Made by a program: the position numbers and the translations under genes
Shown: positions 52,466-60,490 of the stretch, piece after piece
How the letters are laid out: each line of letters starts with the position of its first letter
How positions within the stretch are numbered: the first letter of the stretch is position 1
Source of the DNA: Bacteroidaceae bacterium
Lineage (GTDB): Bacteria; Bacteroidota; Bacteroidia; Bacteroidales; Bacteroidaceae
Assembly: GCA_017560125.1 (NCBI GenBank)
Contig: JAFYOS010000008.1
Span: 54,141-118,140 of the forward strand
Reading direction: 5' to 3'
Length of the DNA stretch: 64,000 nucleotides
The notes under the pieces: generated by a model
What the model saw: the letters and a program-made list of their open reading frames with translations, nothing else
Told to the model about the DNA's origin: nothing
Databases searched by the model: none

Positions 52466-54619
52466 TTATTCCTCGTCCTTAACAGAGAACTCCTTGATAA
52501 GCTTCTCCTGAACATCGGTAGGAACAAGTTCGTACGATGCGAATGACATAATGAACGAAGCACGTCCACCGGTAAGAGAGCTGAGAGCTGTTGAGTATGA
52601 TGACAACTCCTTCAAAGGCACTTTTGCAGAAAGCTTTTCGTAACCGTTCTCGCTGCTCATACCCATGATAAGACCACGACGTCCCTGAAGGTCGCTCATA
52701 ACATCACCCATCTTGTCAGAGGGTACGAATACCTCTACATCATATACGGGCTCAAGGATTTTGGGAGCTGCCGAGCGGAACGCCTCACTGAAGGCATTAC
52801 GTCCTGCGAGCATGAACGAAATTTCGTTCGAATCAACCGGGTGCATCTTACCGTCGTAAACGATAACTCTCACGTCGCGAGCATATGAGCTTGTAAGAGG
52901 ACCCTGCTCCATTCTCTCCATTACACCCTTGAGGATAGCGGGCATGAAGCGTGCATCGATAGCACCACCTACAACGCTGTTTACGAATACCAGTTTGCCA
53001 CCCCAATCGAGCTTAACCTCCTCGGTGCCTTTGGGAGTAATCTTGAACTCCTGACCGTTGAAACGATATACATCGGGCATGGGTACTCCCTCTTCGTAGG
53101 GCTCTACAATCATGTGAACCTCGCCGAACTGACCTGCACCACCCGACTGTTTCTTGTGACGATAGTCGGCACGAGCCGCCTTAGTGATTGTCTCGCGGTA
53201 GGGAATCTTGGGCTCTTCGTATTTAACGAGCATTTTCTCTACATTTACAAGACGCCACTGCAATGTGCGCAAGTGGAACTCACCCTGACCATATACAATG
53301 GTCTGACGAAGTTCCTTAGACTGCACAACTACCCATGTAGGATCTTCCTCGTGCATACGATTAAGAATCTGCATGAGCTTCTCCATATCAGACTCCTTCT
53401 GGGGCTTGATAGCGCGAGAATATTTAGATGCGGGATATTTAACGAGAGAGAAACGGTGGCTGCAGTCCTTGTCGTTGAGGGTATTACCAATCTTGATATC
53501 CTTCAGCTTAACGGTACAACCAAGGTCACCTGCCTTCAACTCATCTACCTGTACACGGTTGGCGCCTGCGCAGCAGAAAATCTGCGAAATGCGTTCCTTA
53601 GAGCCACGGTCGATATTTACAAGGTCTGCACCGGCTTTCAAAGTACCGCTCATCACCTTGAAGTAATTAACCTCACCGATGTGGGGCTCTACAGCGGTCT
53701 TGAAGAAGAAGATTGAAGTGGGAGCATTGCTGTCATAAGGAACAGTCTCGCCATCGGCGTTCACGGGCTGGGGCATATCGTCAACCTCGGGAGCCACGTT
53801 AGACAAGAACTCGAGCAGACGGCTCACTGCAACATCGGTAGCAGCCGAGCAGCAAAGCACGGGATATACGCTGCCTGTTGAAAGACCCAAACGAGCACCC
53901 ATACGGATTTCGTCTGTTGCAAGGTCGGCCTCGTCGAAGTATTTATCCATCAATTCCTCTTTGTTCTCGGCAGCCATCTCAACCAACTTGGTGTGCATGT
54001 CGATAGCACGGTCAAGCTCAGCAACGGGAATATCCTCTACAATGGGAGCCTCGCCTTCGGCTGTCCATGTAAGCTTCTTCATAAGAAGAACGTCGATGAT
54101 AGATTTAAATCCGGGGCCTGTCTGAAGGGGATACTGCACGGGGCAAACCTTGGGGCCATAGATATTCTGCAACTGCTCGACAACCATGTCGTAGTCACAT
54201 TTTTCGTGATCTACCTGGTTCACTACGAACATCACAGGCTTGTTCATCTTCTTGATATAGCGGAAGCAGTTCTGAGTACCTACCTCTACACCGTACTGAC
54301 CATTGATAACCATCATGGCAAGGTCGGCTACTGTCATTGCCGACACGGCACTACCAGCAAAATCATCGGCTCCGGGGCAGTCGATAAGATTCAATTTCTT
54401 ACCATTCTGCTCAACCTGAAACACAGTAGAGAACACCGAGTAACCATACTCCTGCTCAACAGGGAAATAGTCGCTCACAGTATTCTTGGCCTCAACAGTT
54501 CCTCTACGTTTTATAATACCACTCTCAAAGAGGATGGCCTCTGTGAGGGTGGTTTTACCAGAGCCTGAACATCCAACAACGGCGATGTTCTTGATTTCGT
54601 TAGTTTGATAAGTTTTCAT
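52466..54619 (-). CDS. EF-G paralogue with degenerate GTPase motifs (EF-G2-like)
   Basis: A 717-residue protein with the five-domain EF-G layout. Start at ATG 54619 (MKTYQTNEIKNIAVVG). The G domain departs from working EF-G: G1 is GCSGSGKTT, the switch I RGIT becomes YGYS, G3 DTPGH becomes DCPGA so the catalytic His is Ala, and G4 NKxD is NQVD. Domains II-V look intact (GRNAFSEAFR, EPVYDVEVFVP, LQGRRGLIMG, YSTALSSLTGGRASF). Bacteroides species have an EF-G2 that supports translocation without GTP hydrolysis during starvation and in the gut; this protein fits that group. Monocistronic with its own terminator. Confidence 0.9.
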   Translation of the reverse strand: MKTYQTNEIKNIAVVGCSGSGKTTLTEAILFESGIIKRRGTVEAKNTVSDYFPVEQEYGYSVFSTVFQVEQNGKKLNLIDCPGADDFAGSAVSAMTVADLAMMVINGQYGVEVGTQNCFRYIKKMNKPVMFVVNQVDHEKCDYDMVVEQLQNIYGPKVCPVQYPLQTGPGFKSIIDVLLMKKLTWTAEGEAPIVEDIPVAELDRAIDMHTKLVEMAAENKEELMDKYFDEADLATDEIRMGARLGLSTGSVYPVLCCSAATDVAVSRLLEFLSNVAPEVDDMPQPVNADGETVPYDSNAPTSIFFFKTAVEPHIGEVNYFKVMSGTLKAGADLVNIDRGSKERISQIFCCAGANRVQVDELKAGDLGCTVKLKDIKIGNTLNDKDCSHRFSLVKYPASKYSRAIKPQKESDMEKLMQILNRMHEEDPTWVVVQSKELRQTIVYGQGEFHLRTLQWRLVNVEKMLVKYEEPKIPYRETITKAARADYRHKKQSGGAGQFGEVHMIVEPYEEGVPMPDVYRFNGQEFKITPKGTEEVKLDWGGKLVFVNSVVGGAIDARFMPAILKGVMERMEQGPLTSSYARDVRVIVYDGKMHPVDSNEISFMLAGRNAFSEAFRSAAPKILEPVYDVEVFVPSDKMGDVMSDLQGRRGLIMGMSSENGYEKLSAKVPLKELSSYSTALSSLTGGRASFIMSFASYELVPTDVQEKLIKEFSVKDEE

Positions 54620-54740
54620 ATTGCTGTTATTTTTACATTTTATTATTGTGTTATAAAACAAAAGTGGCGCCAATATAGAGAATATAAAGGAAATTTGCAA
54701 CAAGAAGGCCGTTCTTTTTTATAAAACGACAAAAATATTT

Positions 54741-54748
54741 TAACTTTG
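54741..54748 (+). promoter_or_regulatory. -7 element of hemW
   Basis: TAACTTTG, 22 nt before ATG 54771; no clear TTTG at -33. Confidence 0.65.
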
Positions 54749-54770
54749 TCAGCAAATTGCATATCGAAGT

Positions 54771-55904
54771 ATGGCTGGCATATACATTCACATACCATTT
54801 TGTAAACAGCGTTGTCGCTATTGTAGTTTCTTCTCGTCGACACACGAGGAGAAAAAAAGCGCATATATCGACGCACTTTGCATGGAATTGGTGCAGCGCA
54901 AAGGCTACGTAGAACTACCCCGAATAGATACCATATATTTCGGCGGTGGTACACCGTCGGCTTTGAGCCGCGAGGATTTCGAAAAAATATTCCGAACCAT
55001 ACATGAGCACTATCGGGTATATACCGACGCCGAAATAACCCTCGAGGCAAACCCCGACGACCTGACGCCCGAATACACAGCCATGCTGCACGCCCTGCCC
55101 TTCAACAGGCTGAGCATGGGAATACAGAGCTTCGACGACAGACTGCTCAAGCTACTAGGACGCCGCCACGACGCGCAACGCGCAATAGATGCCTTCGGCA
55201 ATGCACGCGCCGCAGGGTTCAACAACATAAGCATCGACCTGATGTTCGCCCTGCCCGGCTCCACGACGAGCAGCTGGCAGCACGACATAGAGAGCGCACT
55301 GGCACTGAAGCCCGAACACATATCGGCCTACAACCTCACCTACGAGGAGGGCACATCGCTCTACCGCGCAATGCAGAGCGGCTCCATAACACCGCTGAGC
55401 GAGGAGGAAAACCTCGAGCAATTCGGTATGCTCATTGAGCAGATGCCACAAGCCGGCTACCGCCACTACGAAATATCGAACTTCGCCCTGCCCGGACGCG
55501 AAAGCCGCCACAACAGCAGCTACTGGCACGACATACCCTACATAGGCTGCGGCGCGGCAGCCCATTCGTACGACGGCAACAACCGCCAATGGAACATCGC
55601 CGACATCGACCTATATATAAAAGGTATAACAAGCGGCGAATCGCAGTGCGAAATAGAGATACTGAGCGAGGAGGAAAAATACAACGACGCCATACTCACA
55701 CGACTGAGAACAGCCGACGGCCTGCCACTGGATTGGTTCAAGGAAAAATTTTCGGAGAAGCTCTACCGCCACATGAGCACAACGATAGAAAAGCACATGC
55801 AGCGCGGCACGCTCACCACAGGCGACAACGGCAACATAAGATTGGCGCGCGAAGGCATATTCATAAGCGACGCCATAATGCGCGACCTTATATATATAGA
55901 TTAA
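54771..55904 (+). CDS. hemW: HemW-like radical SAM protein
   Basis: A 377-residue radical SAM protein. The iron-sulfur motif CKQRCRYC lies at residues 11-18, YFGGGTPSAL near 61, EANPDD near 87, RLSMGIQSFDD near 107 and a HemN/HemW C-terminal domain. It lacks the longer N-terminal extension of true HemN coproporphyrinogen oxidase, so it is best named HemW, a heme chaperone; in Bacteroidetes experimental proof is scarce. The PHP gene follows 18 nt later. Confidence 0.92.
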   Translation: MAGIYIHIPFCKQRCRYCSFFSSTHEEKKSAYIDALCMELVQRKGYVELPRIDTIYFGGGTPSALSREDFEKIFRTIHEHYRVYTDAEITLEANPDDLTPEYTAMLHALPFNRLSMGIQSFDDRLLKLLGRRHDAQRAIDAFGNARAAGFNNISIDLMFALPGSTTSSWQHDIESALALKPEHISAYNLTYEEGTSLYRAMQSGSITPLSEEENLEQFGMLIEQMPQAGYRHYEISNFALPGRESRHNSSYWHDIPYIGCGAAAHSYDGNNRQWNIADIDLYIKGITSGESQCEIEILSEEEKYNDAILTRLRTADGLPLDWFKEKFSEKLYRHMSTTIEKHMQRGTLTTGDNGNIRLAREGIFISDAIMRDLIYID

Positions 55905-55922
55905 CCAATAAAATAACGCAAT

Positions 55923-57113
55923 ATGAAAAAATCACTTATCATCATCGCAGCCATAGCAGCGATATCGGGCGCAAACGCGCAATCGATCTACTACCAGGAC
56001 AAAGGCAACGTAGATATGGCACGCCACACACTCCGCAAGGATGTACTAAGAAAGGAATTCGTGTTGCCCAAGGTGAACGGCTACACGGTTTACAAATCGG
56101 ATCTTCACAGCCACACAATGTTCTCCGACGGCCATGTAACCCCCGAGTACCGAGTACGTGAGGCGTGGATCGACGGCTTGGACATACTCGCCGTAACCGA
56201 GCATGCCGAGTATCGCCCCATGGAGCGCAGCATGATGGACTACCTTAAAGGCTACCTGCCCGAAGGCACAGCACCCATCAACAACGTCGTTTCGGACAAA
56301 CCCGCCGACAACAGAGGCATTTTGACCAACCTGAACCTCTCTAATTACAAAGCAACAAAGGCTGCCGAGAGCTATGGCATCACCATCATCCCCGGCATTG
56401 AGGTTACACGCACACCCGAGACCATAGGACACTACAACGCTCTGTTCATAGAAGATGCAAACACCATCTACGACGCCGACCCCGCCACAGCGATTAGAAA
56501 TGCTCGCGCCCAGGGTGCTCTCATCATGCACAACCACCCCGGATGGCGCCGCACCAGCCTCGAAATGACCGAATTCGAAAAAACCGTCTATGCCGAGGAG
56601 CTTATCGACGGCGTGGAGATAATGAACGGCAGTGAATTCTATCCCAACGTAGTGAAACGCGCCAAGGAGAACAAGCTGTTCATGGCGGCCAACACCGACA
56701 TACACAGCACCACCGCAATGGACTACAACAACCAGGGCGAGCAGCGCAACATGACACTCATCCTTGCCAAGAACGCATCGCTCGACACGATAAAAGAGGC
56801 ATTGAAGAAACGTCGCACCATTGCATATTCATACGGAACAATTGCCGGCGACGAAGAACTGATAAAGGATTTCATCATGGCCTGCATCGAATTCGAGGTA
56901 TTCAATACCGACAAGAACGGTCGCAAATCGATACGCATGATCAACAACACATCGATGAATTTCGTACTGAATTTCGGCGGCAACCCCGTGCAGTTGCGTT
57001 CATTCACCTCGCGCAACACAAGCGTGGGCAAGGGCAAGAAGCTCACCTTCACCGTAGAGAACGCCTGGGTGCCCACAGAAAGCCAGCACCCCGAATTTGA
57101 AATCAAATTCTAA
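55923..57113 (+). CDS. Secreted PHP-domain phosphoesterase
   Basis: A 396-residue protein with a signal peptide (MKKSLIIIAAIAAISGANAQ). The PHP domain shows DLHSHTMFSDGH (His62, His64, Asp69), VTEHAEYRP near residue 98, IPGIEVTR near 158, MHNHPGW near 202 and ANTDIHS near 258, i.e. the metal ligands of this fold. The C-terminal beta domain (about 310-396) is typical of the Bacteroidales Sb-PDE-like group. It probably hydrolyses a phosphodiester in the periplasm; the substrate is unknown. Not a polymerase PHP domain, since it stands alone and is exported. Confidence 0.88.
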   Translation: MKKSLIIIAAIAAISGANAQSIYYQDKGNVDMARHTLRKDVLRKEFVLPKVNGYTVYKSDLHSHTMFSDGHVTPEYRVREAWIDGLDILAVTEHAEYRPMERSMMDYLKGYLPEGTAPINNVVSDKPADNRGILTNLNLSNYKATKAAESYGITIIPGIEVTRTPETIGHYNALFIEDANTIYDADPATAIRNARAQGALIMHNHPGWRRTSLEMTEFEKTVYAEELIDGVEIMNGSEFYPNVVKRAKENKLFMAANTDIHSTTAMDYNNQGEQRNMTLILAKNASLDTIKEALKKRRTIAYSYGTIAGDEELIKDFIMACIEFEVFNTDKNGRKSIRMINNTSMNFVLNFGGNPVQLRSFTSRNTSVGKGKKLTFTVENAWVPTESQHPEFEIKF

Positions 57114-57140
57114 AAAAGCATCGCTAAGCACACAAAAAAA

Positions 57141-57163
57141 TGAGCACCCCATCGGGGTGCTCA
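57141..57163. terminator. Bidirectional terminator between PHP gene and glmM
   Basis: TGAGCACCCC (57141-57150), ATC loop, GGGGTGCTCA (57154-57163), with A-run before and T-run after. Confidence 0.92.
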
Positions 57164-57185
57164 TTTTTTATCATCAGTCTAATGG

Positions 57186-58574
57186 TTATACAAGTGTCTC
57201 GACAACCTTCATAATCTCGAGTCCTACTGCATCGGCCTCCTCTTGTGTGGGGCCTTCGGAATATACTCGGATGATAGGCTCGGTGTTGCTCTTCCTGAGG
57301 TGAACCCAGCTATTTTCGAAGTCGAGCTTAACGCCATCGATATCGTTGATGGCAGCCTTGCCTGCATAGAGCTCTTTAATCTTCACAAGAATCGCATCAA
57401 CATCAGTACCGGGCTGGAGGTCGATTCTGTTCTTACCCATGAAGTATGTGGGATATGTAGCGCGAAGCTCGCTCACCTTTTTGCCCTCGTGTGCAAGATG
57501 ACTAAGGAAAAGACCGATACCTACAAGGGCGTCGCGACCATAGTGGCTCTCGGGATAAATTACTCCACCGTTGCCCTCGCCGCCGATAACCGCGCCAGTC
57601 TGCTTCATCAAGGTAACCACGTTGACCTCGCCCACAGCCGAAGCAGCATATTCGCCACCACGAGCAGCGGTAACATCGCGCAATGCACGTGTCGAACTGA
57701 GGTTCGATACAGTATTACCGGGTGTATGCTTCAATACGTAGTCGGCAACAGAAACGAGTGTATATTCCTCGCCATACATTTCGCCGTTCTCGCAGATGAT
57801 AGCCAAACGGTCAACATCGGGATCGACAACAAACGCAACATCGTTGTTGCCCTGTGCCATAAGACCCATGATGTCGCAAAGATTCTTGGCCAAGGGCTCG
57901 GGGTTGTGCTGGAAATCACCGGTGGGCTCGCAATAGAGCTTCTCGACGCTCTTAACGCCCAACTGCTCGAGCAACTGGGGAAGCACCACACCACCAACCG
58001 AGTTTACGCAGTCGATTGCAACCTTGAAGCCGGCCTTCTTGATAGCCTCTACATCGACAAGGGGAAGTGCAAGCACTGCATCGATATGTTTCTGATTATA
58101 TGTCTCGTCGAGGCGATATTTACCGAGTGTCTCCACGTCGGCATACAAAAATTCCTCGGCTTCGGCAATGCGAAGAACCTCCTGGCCCTCGGCTGCATTC
58201 AGGAACTCACCCTTCTCGTTAAGCAACTTGAGAGCGTTCCACTGACGGGGGTTGTGACTGGCTGTAAGAATGATACCGCCACATGCGCCCTCCATGGTAA
58301 CCGCGAGCTCGGTTGTAGGGGTCGAAGCCAGACCTATATCCACAACGTCGAATCCCATTCCCATAAGTGTTCCGCAAACAACCTTGTTCACCATGTCGCC
58401 CGAAAGACGAGCATCGCGACCCACAACAATCTTGTTGCTATCTTTGGTTGTTGTCTTACGTATCAGCGCTGCATAGGCCGATGTTAACTTCACCACATCC
58501 AGAGGCGTCAAACCCTCATCGGCGTGACCACCGATGGTACCTCTGATTCCTGAGATAGATTTAATTAGTGTCAT
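57186..58574 (-). CDS. glmM: Phosphoglucosamine mutase
   Basis: A 462-residue phosphohexomutase. SISGIRGTIGG near residue 6, catalytic serine in TASHNP (Ser106), metal loop DPDVDRLAII near 240, EGNGGVIYP near 326 and the phosphate loop RKSNTEPIIRVY near 429. It makes glucosamine-1-phosphate for peptidoglycan and LPS, and is likely but not proven to be the GlmM rather than a phosphomannomutase. Its start overlaps the DUF4827 gene end by 14 nt. Confidence 0.92.
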   Translation of the reverse strand: MTLIKSISGIRGTIGGHADEGLTPLDVVKLTSAYAALIRKTTTKDSNKIVVGRDARLSGDMVNKVVCGTLMGMGFDVVDIGLASTPTTELAVTMEGACGGIILTASHNPRQWNALKLLNEKGEFLNAAEGQEVLRIAEAEEFLYADVETLGKYRLDETYNQKHIDAVLALPLVDVEAIKKAGFKVAIDCVNSVGGVVLPQLLEQLGVKSVEKLYCEPTGDFQHNPEPLAKNLCDIMGLMAQGNNDVAFVVDPDVDRLAIICENGEMYGEEYTLVSVADYVLKHTPGNTVSNLSSTRALRDVTAARGGEYAASAVGEVNVVTLMKQTGAVIGGEGNGGVIYPESHYGRDALVGIGLFLSHLAHEGKKVSELRATYPTYFMGKNRIDLQPGTDVDAILVKIKELYAGKAAINDIDGVKLDFENSWVHLRKSNTEPIIRVYSEGPTQEEADAVGLEIMKVVETLV

Positions 58575-59190
58575 ATAAGTTTTCCGGTATAAATGTTATT
58601 TCGTAAAAACAGGGATATACATATGAAGAGGCGTTCGATGTTCCCTTGGTGTGAGGAACAATGAGCCTTACCTTTGCTGTCTGCGATTGGCGGCGGGTAA
58701 AGTAGATATAGGGCAGCGGAGTGAGCCAGCCTGTGGGCACTGCACTACCGTAGGTTATCGACATATATCCGCTAGTAAAGGTAGCTGAATAGGAGCCATG
58801 ATCGAGCTTAATACGCATATAATCAGGGTTGTCCGAATCGTATATATTGCCAAGCAATGTATCTGCATCGGAGATGTTGTACTCGAAGAAACGCGCCATG
58901 ACGTTAAGCGTTTCGCCATCGTACATCTGGCGGGCACCCTCTACATTCTTGGGGTTGCGCACTATCTGCATATAGACATCATCTATGCACACATACTCGT
59001 TCTCCTCGACATTGGTTGTAGAATCCTGCTCAACAAACTCCTTGAACGAGATTACTTTTATTCCCTCGCTACGGATAAATTCCTTGACGTCGCGTGTTTC
59101 GCGATCTTTCATGTCGGAATAGGAAACCTCGTCATCACACGCCGCAAACAACAATGCAAAAAGCGGCAACAGCAACCATTTATTTTTCAT
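58561..59190 (-). CDS. DUF4827 lipoprotein
   Basis: A 209-residue protein with lipobox LLFAAC (Cys18). The mature part (YSDMKDRETRDVKEFI, then INVISF-like IKVISFKEF, GETLNVMARFFEY near residue 91, TGWLTPLPYIYF near 153) is that of DUF4827, often encoded just before glmM in Bacteroidales. It looks like a diverged FKBP-type or related fold, but no catalytic residues can be pointed out. It carries its own strong promoter. Confidence 0.85.
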   Translation of the reverse strand: MKNKWLLLPLFALLFAACDDEVSYSDMKDRETRDVKEFIRSEGIKVISFKEFVEQDSTTNVEENEYVCIDDVYMQIVRNPKNVEGARQMYDGETLNVMARFFEYNISDADTLLGNIYDSDNPDYMRIKLDHGSYSATFTSGYMSITYGSAVPTGWLTPLPYIYFTRRQSQTAKVRLIVPHTKGTSNASSYVYPCFYEITFIPENLYDTN

Positions 59191-59262
59191 TCAGATGATT
59201 TCTTCGATAGTAATACTACATTTATTTCTACATCGGCACCTATAGTACCGCATTATACGCAA

Positions 59263-59293
59263 CAAAGTTATGATAAAACGAAAAAAATACAAA
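59263..59293 (-). promoter_or_regulatory. Promoter of DUF4827-glmM operon, full Bacteroidetes type
   Basis: On the minus strand TTTG (59290-59293), 19-nt spacer, TAACTTTG (59263-59270); start codon 72 nt downstream. Confidence 0.8.
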
Positions 59294-59385
59294 AATTTTA
59301 ATCCGTTTTTTTGGGCCCTCTTTTGTTATATTAACGTATGTCCCATACAATTACCTCGGATTGGAGCGATTGCACCGCCGCAAGA

Positions 59386-60417
59386 TCACTCGGTAAGCTC
59401 GGCCGAGAAGGTTTGGAGCACCTGTTCGAACAGCCTTACGGCATCGTTCATCGTGCCACGCACCTCGCCACCCGAAGCATTTTTGTGACCGCCGCCATTG
59501 AAAAATTTCTCGGCCACCTTGTTGCAGGGAAAATCATCAACGCTTCGCAACGACACATTTATCTTGCCCTCGGTCTCTTCGCGCATGAAGCACGAAAAAC
59601 GGGCGCCCTTTATCTGCAGAGGCATATTTACAAAACCTTCGGTATCGCCCTTCGCGCCGTTGAAACGCTTGAGCTCGTCGTAGGTGAGCGTCAGCAACGC
59701 CGCATTCTTCTCGGGGAAGTAGCGCAATTTCTCGTGCATCATATAGCCCATCAATCTAAGGCGATTGAAGGAGTAGTTATAGAACACCTTTCTGTAAATG
59801 AGATCTTTATCGATGCCTTTCGATATAAGCTCGGCCACAATATAATACACATCCTTGCGTCCCGATGCGTATGCGAAATTACCCGTATCGGTCATTATGC
59901 CCGTATAGACGCACTCGGCCATTTCGCGCGTAATTTCATCGACTGCACCCATCTGCCACATCACGCGGAAGACCAACTCGGCTGTGGAGCAGGCCTCGGG
60001 ATGCGACACGGCGATATCGAAAATAGTATCGGGCGCCAAATGGTGGTCGATGAGCACACGCGGAGCATCAACCTCGGCAACCACCTGCCCCACTGCATCG
60101 ATGCGCGAAAGGGCATTAAAATCGAGGCAGAAAAAGAGGTCGGCAGCACGCAAAGCAGCCTCGGCCTCTGCCTGGTTTTTATCGTAAATGAGTACATCGC
60201 CTATCGATGGCAACCAAGCGAGGAACGGAGGATATTCGTTGGGCACGACAACCACAACCTGCTTGCCTCGAGCGCGCAGAAAAAGCGACAAGGCCAGCGA
60301 CGAACCCATCGCATCGCCATCGGGGCGGCTGTGGGTGAGAATGACACACTTATCGACATTGGCGAGCATTGCATCCAATGCCTCTATTCTTGATTGGTCT
60401 ATTATATTTTCAAGCAT
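59386..60417 (-). CDS. DHH-family phosphoesterase (NrnA-like)
   Basis: A 343-residue protein of the DHH/DHHA1 family. Metal ligands: His29, Asp33 and Asp35 in LTHSRPDGDAMGSS, Asp in FFCLDFNALSR, DHH in VLIDHHLAP, and Asp in TDTGNF. The C-terminal DHHA1 domain ends with FNGGGHKNASGG. NrnA-type members degrade short oligoribonucleotides and pAp or cyclic dinucleotide products. It follows comEC by 73 nt; a TAATTTCG element at 60435-60442 may give separate transcription. Confidence 0.9.
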   Translation of the reverse strand: MLENIIDQSRIEALDAMLANVDKCVILTHSRPDGDAMGSSLALSLFLRARGKQVVVVVPNEYPPFLAWLPSIGDVLIYDKNQAEAEAALRAADLFFCLDFNALSRIDAVGQVVAEVDAPRVLIDHHLAPDTIFDIAVSHPEACSTAELVFRVMWQMGAVDEITREMAECVYTGIMTDTGNFAYASGRKDVYYIVAELISKGIDKDLIYRKVFYNYSFNRLRLMGYMMHEKLRYFPEKNAALLTLTYDELKRFNGAKGDTEGFVNMPLQIKGARFSCFMREETEGKINVSLRSVDDFPCNKVAEKFFNGGGHKNASGGEVRGTMNDAVRLFEQVLQTFSAELTE

Positions 60418-60490
60418 AACGATTATTATTTACGCGAAATTACGAAAAAAGTGGAACTGCCGCAAATGACACAGCCCAAAATAGAGCACA

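Noticed and set aside
55923-57113. PHP domain as part of a DNA polymerase
   Set aside because: It has a signal peptide and its own beta-rich C-terminal domain, with no polymerase palm.
57243-58487. 414-codon + strand frame opposite glmM
   Set aside because: Antisense shadow; GlmM has all catalytic loops in the opposite frame.
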